Under the pieces are notes generated by a model. That model was given only the letters and a program-made list of their open reading frames with translations. It was not told where the DNA came from and made no database searches. Below, in pieces: positions 59,283-64,000 of a stretch of 64,000 bases of DNA. The stretch's first letter is position 1. Each line of letters begins with the position of its first letter. The translations under genes and the position numbers were made by a program. This DNA is from an uncultured Afifella sp. (GTDB lineage Bacteria; Pseudomonadota; Alphaproteobacteria; Rhizobiales; Afifellaceae): the NCBI GenBank assembly GCA_947259045.1, contig CAMYKZ010000031.1:1-64000 (forward strand). The letters run 5' to 3'.

Positions 59283-62200
59283 GCAGCCAGAAGCGGCGCA
59301 CGCGCCAGCCACGGCGTTTCATCTGATGATCCCGCAGGATGTCGCCGGTCCTGCGGATGCTATCGGCATCCCTGTGCCACTGCTGCCCGTCCAGTTCGAG
59401 ATTAAGCTTGATCTCGCCTTTGCCGAAAAGCGCAAAACCGAGACTGCGCCCGGCGACCGGATATTGCAATGTGGGATTGAGACCGCGTGCGCGCAGCGCT
59501 GCTTCGACCTTATGGTTCCATTCGCTTTGCAGGGAATGATCGGGGTTTTCCCAGGCTGGCTGTCGGGTGGCTCGGTCTGCCAGATGGGCCAGATTGCGGA
59601 TGCCGCATTGCTGCGCAAACGAACGGTCGCCGAAAATATGCGCAACAGCGACCGCCTGGCTGATGGGGGCGTCCACCAGCCGCCGGTCGCCCATCAGCAA
59701 CGCGCGCGTATCTTCATCGAGGCCCGCCCCGACAACCGGAGAGAGCAGGATGACATCGCGCATACCGTCGCGGATACGGTCTGACGTCGTTATCGTCAGT
59801 CGGGCGCGCTGCTGTAGTTCAGGCGCTATTTCAGTGTCGACCAGCCGCTGCAGGAGCGCGATCTGGGCATGAAATGGCGAGACGACACCAATGCTGCCCG
59901 CGTAGCCCCGATCGCAGATCATCATCTTGAGATGCGCCACGATCGCCTTTGCTTCCTGATAATTCTGAGGCTGGCCGGACTGATTGAGCGATACGCGGCC
60001 GCAGACATCCGTCCATGAAATTCCCGGGGTTTCTCCTGCTGGCACAGTCAGGTCGTCGACTTCGCCCGACGCGCTCAGTTTCCCGTCATAGGCGACGTCG
60101 TTCAGGTAATCGACAATCGCAGGCGCAGTCCGGAGCTGGTCGCGCAGCATGACAGGGCGTGTGACAGGCCGGCCGGAAACGAACCCGAAGAGCGAATTCC
60201 GGCTTTGCGCATATTTGGCCATCGTGCGCGACGGCAGGCCGGCCTCCTTCATCATGTGACATTCCTGCGCAGGTCCGATGCTTGGTACGGCCTGAATCTG
60301 CCGGTGGTCGCCTATCACGACGATCCGCTTCGCTCGCGCCATCAATGGCAGCGCAGATGCGATGTCGCACTGGTTTGCTTCGTCAAAGATGACGTAGTCG
60401 AAAATTCCCGGAACAAGTGGCAGACGGGACGGAGCCGAAATTGCGGTAGCAGCCCAGAACGGCCGGACAGCGAGCACTTGCCGGGCGGATTTCGCAATCT
60501 TTCTGCGTACATTTTTCCGGCCTGACAGACCGTGGTCGGCCTGTTCGGCTTCGATCTTCCGGAGCCGTTCGGCACTGTTTGCAAACACATTTGAAACCAG
60601 TGCCGGCAAAAGCCTGCTCATACCTGCTGCGACGTCCAGGTGAAATGGATCTTTGGTTGCAGCAAGTCTCGCCAGCGCCCTCTGATCCTGTCCGATCGCC
60701 AGATTCAATTCGTCCAGCGTCGCGCCTGGCGCAAGAACCTCTGTCGAGCGCGTGTTGCGGCGACCTGGGATAATGCCGCTTAGCCGCCTCAAAACGCCGT
60801 TGGATCGTTGCGGGCGCTGCTTGAATTGCGTCAGAATTCTGTCACGGCGCTCGATATGTTCAGACAGAGCGGCGCTCAGACGCTGAGCTGTGGCGCGATC
60901 GTCTAAAGTCCTGGAGCGTAATGCCGCCTTGTTGCGCAATCGGCCGAAACTGTCTCCGATTGCCTCGCTCGCGCGGCTGTCGTTGATCGCAGGATCGGCG
61001 ATTGAACGAAGGAAATCCGTTTCACGATCGCCTTCAAAGCCGTTGGAGCGCACCATGATTGGCTGCGCCGGCAGAAGCTCAGCGAACTGTTCTTCGATCG
61101 CATCAATGGCCCGCTGGGTGCGGGAGACGAACAGGACCGTTTTTTCCGCGCAAAGCGCCGAGGCTATTATCGAGCCGATGACCCGGGTCTTGCCTGTGCC
61201 CGGTGGCGCGGTGATCGCCGTGACGGGCCCGGTCAAGGCGATTTCCGCCGCTTCAACCTGGTTGGGTGTCAGCGGCACCGGATTGAGCACCGTTTCTGCC
61301 GGTTCAAAGGCGGTGTCGCTGTGCAGGACCGTCCACAAAGCCGTTCCCCTCAACTGCAATGACGGGGTCTTTGCCAATTGTCCGAGATCAGCTGCGGCGC
61401 CGTTGGTGAAACTCATCTCGTCGGGAAGAAAAAGCGCAGCCGCATTGCGAATTCCTGTCGAGCCGGGGTCGAGCGAGCCGAGCAGATCGTCAGGCACCAG
61501 CCGGTCGGACAATTGCGCCGCCTTGCAATCGGACAGACGGTCCCGGAACGCGTCGAAACAGAGCCCCTCGGCTCCATCGAACTGTTCCGCCAGCCGCGCT
61601 TCATCAAATCCGGCGCCGCGTTTTGCCTGCTGAACCCATTCGGGGTTGAGAACGATCCGGTCGGATTGCGGCGTGATCTGGAGAACGTATCCTGAGCGCG
61701 AAATGCTCGCGTTGATCATGCCGACTGGAACAATTCTGCATAAGCCGTCCTTGATAATCACCGCCAGCGGATAACCGATGATCACTGCGTCGCCCTTGCG
61801 TCGGCTCAACGCATACCGGAACGTGGGCGGAAGCACATCAAGGTTGATGGAAAGCATCGATGACGGGCTCCACCATTGCCCGTTCGCATTGAAAACCTGG
61901 AACTGATTCGCGTGCTGACCGGCCGATTGACTGACCGGGCCGCGACCATCCCATTTTTGCGTTGCGCAATAATAGGACAACAGCCGGTCCATGGGCGGTC
62001 CGGCGGCATCCATTGTGTCATCAAATCCGTCAAAATCGGTCGGCTCGGAGACGGAACTTATTCTCAACCGGATGGCACCAAGACATCCGTCTTGCTCAAG
62101 ATCCCCGGTTGCCGGCGGTTCTGCCTGCAGGTTTCTCAACGTCCAGTGCCCGACGCGGTCAATCGTGATCAGGCGCTGCCGCCGCATCTGGTCCAGGGCC

Positions 62201-62331
62201 GCAAGAACCTCTGCGCGGCTTGTCTTGACGGATGCCTGTTCCAGAGATCGGACAAATTGCCGTGTTGTCCGGCCGTTGGGACTGACTGAGAGTATCCGGA
62301 GAAGGATTCTGGCTAACATTACGCAACACAC
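59221..62331 (-). CDS. SF1 helicase with C-terminal Vsr-like nuclease domain
   Basis: The 1036-residue protein has a novel N-terminal ~360 residues and a superfamily-1 (Upf1/AAA_11-AAA_12-like) core. Walker A is TAPPGTGKTRVIGSII near residue 375. A long helical insert follows, then DEAD-like box DYVIFDEANQCDIASALPLM near residue 660 and IGDHRQIQAVPS. The C-terminal ~120 residues resemble MTES_1575/Vsr-type nucleases: LNLELDGQQWHRDADS, then RRTGDILRDHQMKRRGWRVR and RFWLHEL, with the Asp and His placed as in that family. It is first of an operon with two coiled-coil genes. A genome-defence role is possible. Start may be the ATG at 62319. Confidence 0.85.
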   Translation of the reverse strand: MCCVMLARILLRILSVSPNGRTTRQFVRSLEQASVKTSRAEVLAALDQMRRQRLITIDRVGHWTLRNLQAEPPATGDLEQDGCLGAIRLRISSVSEPTDFDGFDDTMDAAGPPMDRLLSYYCATQKWDGRGPVSQSAGQHANQFQVFNANGQWWSPSSMLSINLDVLPPTFRYALSRRKGDAVIIGYPLAVIIKDGLCRIVPVGMINASISRSGYVLQITPQSDRIVLNPEWVQQAKRGAGFDEARLAEQFDGAEGLCFDAFRDRLSDCKAAQLSDRLVPDDLLGSLDPGSTGIRNAAALFLPDEMSFTNGAAADLGQLAKTPSLQLRGTALWTVLHSDTAFEPAETVLNPVPLTPNQVEAAEIALTGPVTAITAPPGTGKTRVIGSIIASALCAEKTVLFVSRTQRAIDAIEEQFAELLPAQPIMVRSNGFEGDRETDFLRSIADPAINDSRASEAIGDSFGRLRNKAALRSRTLDDRATAQRLSAALSEHIERRDRILTQFKQRPQRSNGVLRRLSGIIPGRRNTRSTEVLAPGATLDELNLAIGQDQRALARLAATKDPFHLDVAAGMSRLLPALVSNVFANSAERLRKIEAEQADHGLSGRKNVRRKIAKSARQVLAVRPFWAATAISAPSRLPLVPGIFDYVIFDEANQCDIASALPLMARAKRIVVIGDHRQIQAVPSIGPAQECHMMKEAGLPSRTMAKYAQSRNSLFGFVSGRPVTRPVMLRDQLRTAPAIVDYLNDVAYDGKLSASGEVDDLTVPAGETPGISWTDVCGRVSLNQSGQPQNYQEAKAIVAHLKMMICDRGYAGSIGVVSPFHAQIALLQRLVDTEIAPELQQRARLTITTSDRIRDGMRDVILLSPVVGAGLDEDTRALLMGDRRLVDAPISQAVAVAHIFGDRSFAQQCGIRNLAHLADRATRQPAWENPDHSLQSEWNHKVEAALRARGLNPTLQYPVAGRSLGFALFGKGEIKLNLELDGQQWHRDADSIRRTGDILRDHQMKRRGWRVRRFWLHELEQDMEGCLDRVEQDLAG

Positions 62332-62567
62332 ATTTTTGGTCGTTAACGCAATATTAACCTAACTTGTTAACTCAACTCCAGCGCTTCGTGGCATTATGGT
62401 TTACAAATTCAGATACAAGCGGAAGCCGGGCGGTTCTGGCGGTCGTTACAACATGCTTCCGCGGCGCGCTTTCATGACATGATCGCGCAGGCCTGGGGTA
62501 AGAGTCGGTCGCTATATCAGAAACGAATCAATTATCTTTTCCACCTGGCGCGGATATCCGTCCGGCG
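62332..62567. other. Intergenic upstream of the helicase operon
   Basis: These 236 bases hold an AT-rich tract (62340-62375, with GTTAAC and TTAACC motifs) just before the helicase start, which likely contains its promoter. No separate gene is seen. Confidence 0.4.
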
Positions 62568-62846
62568 TCAGATATTCGGATCGGCGAGGTTCTGCCGCAA
62601 CATTTCGGTAAACGCGTTGACCATGTGCGTGACGAATTCTTCGTCGTCCTGAACATCGATGACATTTCGCGCCACATGCGCCTGATAACGCGCGGCGCCG
62701 TACATGAACGCCATCGACAGGTCGGCCGCGGCGACGTTCTTGTTCTTCTTGTTGGCCAGATCGATAAAGCGGTCTGCCAGTTTCAGAAAGGCAGTGGAAT
62801 CAAGCTGTTCCGCCTTTTCGTCAGGCTTGTCTTCCGGTTGGTTCAT
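62568..62846 (-). CDS. DUF3144-like small acidic protein
   Basis: The ~92-residue protein begins from the ATG at 62846 (MNQPEDKPDEKAEQLDSTAF). FLKLADRFIDLANKKNKNVA and MAFMYGAARYQAHVA match the DUF3144 pattern, and the end NAFTEMLRQNLADPNI resembles the family's C-terminal YKKMLRENL. It is soluble and acidic. The function is unknown. The longer frame to 62882 adds residues without support. It lies in the same direction as the helicase, separated by an AT-rich gap. Confidence 0.75.
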   Translation of the reverse strand: MNQPEDKPDEKAEQLDSTAFLKLADRFIDLANKKNKNVAAADLSMAFMYGAARYQAHVARNVIDVQDDEEFVTHMVNAFTEMLRQNLADPNI

Positions 62847-63094
62847 CGTCAGCCTCGTTTCGTCCAGGAGAAGATCCGGCAATGGCCGCCGGTGCTGAAC
62901 CTGTTTAGCGCAATGCCATGGTTTTTGCCATTCTCGCGATCAGACCGTGCTTAATGCTTGATTTGCAATCGATCCGCCTTAAAATTTTCAACAAGCGGGG
63001 AATTGGCTGCCATGCTGACACGTCATCATATGTTATTGTTCATGCTGATGGGCCAGTCTACGCCACCGATGGAGAGGGCGGACATTTGCATTTT

Positions 63095-64000
63095 ATGGGA
63101 TTGAACGGCCGGGATCTGGGCTCCCGGTTGGCGGCCTTGTCGGCAATGCTGATTTTCGTTGCGCCGTCTCAGAGCGGACCTGTTGTCAAACTTGATTGCC
63201 CGGATGGCCTCTGCAGCCGGACGATCGTTCAGCCTGTCAGCATGTTTGGCGAAGATGAACGGCGGACCGAAAGACAATATGCCCGCCAGCGTCATCTGAG
63301 CCTGCTGGATGTGCAGAATCGCTATGCCGCATCCGGAGCGATAACCTGTACGCGCGCCGGCAGGAGAACGAAGTCGGTCATCAATGCTTCCGGCCAGTTG
63401 ACGGTCCGCAGGAATCTTATCACCACCACGGCCCATACGATCATCGACAAGAATGCCCGGCTGATCGGCAGTCTGGAAAATTGTGTCTTTGAAACCCGGG
63501 TCGATGGCCGCAAGGTCAGAGCGCGTCTGACCTCCGATTACATTGCCGGATTCCGCGACAGCCGTGACAGCAAGTTTTCCGGTTTCGACTGGGCGGTCAT
63601 CCGGCTCAGCACCGAATTGCCGGTCGAGCCATATCAGGTGAATGACGAACTCACCTCCCTGTTCGGCTTTCTCGATGTGGCCAATGTCATAAAGGTGGCC
63701 AATTTCAATTTCGACAATTGGGGCGCCAGCCGCACACGGACCAAAAGTCTGGCCGATTGTGTCATCAGACCGGAAATCGTTGCCTGGAGTTCGGGCGTTC
63801 GGGGCCTGCGCACCGATTGTGATATCTCGCCCGGCAATTCCGGCGGCGCGGTGTTGAGCGAATTGTCGGGTTCACCAAAGCTGGTCGGCATTATTGTCGG
63901 CACCACGGCGACCAGCTTCAAGACGCGCAAGCCTTTTGATCTCTACAATGATTACAATATCGGTGCGCTGGTGGAAGGCGAATTCCTCCAGGCGATCCGT
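63095..64000 (+). CDS. Secreted trypsin-like serine protease, partial at the right edge
   Basis: The frame is open from base 62954 to the window end. A signal peptide fits MGLNGRDLGSRLAALSAMLI from the ATG at 63095 (TTG at 63086 after GAGGG is an alternative). The catalytic triad is seen as His in NLITTTAHTIIDKNA, Asp in SGFDWAVIRLSTE, and Ser in TDCDISPGNSGGAVLSEL. Cys pairs (CTRAG, NCVFE, DCVIR, TDCDI) suggest disulfides. It is a chymotrypsin-fold peptidase lacking any PDZ so far. The C-terminus is outside the window. It diverges from the DUF3144-like gene. Confidence 0.8.
   Translation, partial: MGLNGRDLGSRLAALSAMLIFVAPSQSGPVVKLDCPDGLCSRTIVQPVSMFGEDERRTERQYARQRHLSLLDVQNRYAASGAITCTRAGRRTKSVINASGQLTVRRNLITTTAHTIIDKNARLIGSLENCVFETRVDGRKVRARLTSDYIAGFRDSRDSKFSGFDWAVIRLSTELPVEPYQVNDELTSLFGFLDVANVIKVANFNFDNWGASRTRTKSLADCVIRPEIVAWSSGVRGLRTDCDISPGNSGGAVLSELSGSPKLVGIIVGTTATSFKTRKPFDLYNDYNIGALVEGEFLQAIR

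Noticed and set aside
1-64000. tRNA, rRNA or transposase genes
   Set aside because: I saw no cloverleaf pattern with a 3' CCA-type acceptor, no rRNA conserved blocks and no transposase DDE or HUH motifs. A tRNAscan-SE and ISfinder search would be decisive.

Overview
The window looks like chromosomal DNA from an alphaproteobacterium of the order Hyphomicrobiales (Rhizobiales). The evidence is a rhizobial-type porin with an N-terminal Cys pair, a RIME-like mosaic repeat at about 31.3-31.5 kb, an ExoF-like export protein, and an fdh3-type formate dehydrogenase locus surrounded by alphaproteobacterial DUF families. I see no rRNA, tRNA, CRISPR array or intact insertion sequence.

Layout. 1-12.7 kb is a surface polysaccharide locus. 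It holds a carbamoylation module (SGNH/GDSL hydrolase, SxtJ-like protein, DUF5989 protein, carbamoyltransferase), a multi-spanning glycosyltransferase, a CapD/WbpM-type nucleotide-sugar dehydratase, a sulfotransferase, a GT4 glycosyltransferase and an export protein with internal duplications. 12.9-15.6 kb has a porin and a quinone oxidoreductase. 15.7-19.8 kb looks acquired: a four-gene minus-strand operon (methyltransferase, DUF1127 protein, flavin monooxygenase, truncated secreted protein) diverges from a GlxA-type regulator and ends just before dusA. 20-27.5 kb holds dusA, a decayed ribokinase, cobS/cobT, a sensor kinase, a nuclease, a GST and a uracil-DNA glycosylase-like protein. 27.6-31.2 kb is a sulfur unit (two-domain rhodanese, YeeE/YedE transporter, previously unlisted 47-residue Cys-rich protein) with a divergent Lrp-type regulator. 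31.6-34.9 kb has a GarR-type dehydrogenase and an amino-acid ABC transporter without its ATPase.

35.0-56.1 kb is a formate dehydrogenase and molybdenum-cofactor region. On the minus strand are fdhD, mobA, mobB and moeA, with mrp divergent. On the plus strand follow a TorD-type chaperone, a Tat mini-protein, the FDH alpha, beta and gamma subunits, a WD40-cytochrome c fusion, a 44-residue membrane protein, a trypsin-like protease and a run of uncharacterised DUF genes. Then come a multi-cluster ferredoxin, DUF3305/DUF3306 and an ArsC-like protein. A likely working model is that FdhD sulfurates the cofactor, MobA/MobB/MoeA build bis-MGD, TorD holds the apo-enzyme before Tat export, and the membrane subunit with a periplasmic cytochrome takes the electrons.

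56.2-64.0 kb is less ordinary. A minus-strand operon encodes a 1036-residue SF1 helicase with a C-terminal Vsr-like nuclease domain and two membrane-anchored coiled-coil proteins. Next to it are a DUF3144-like gene and a trypsin-like protease cut by the window edge. This operon is the best candidate for an undescribed system, possibly genome defence. The second best is the set of uncharacterised FDH-linked genes.
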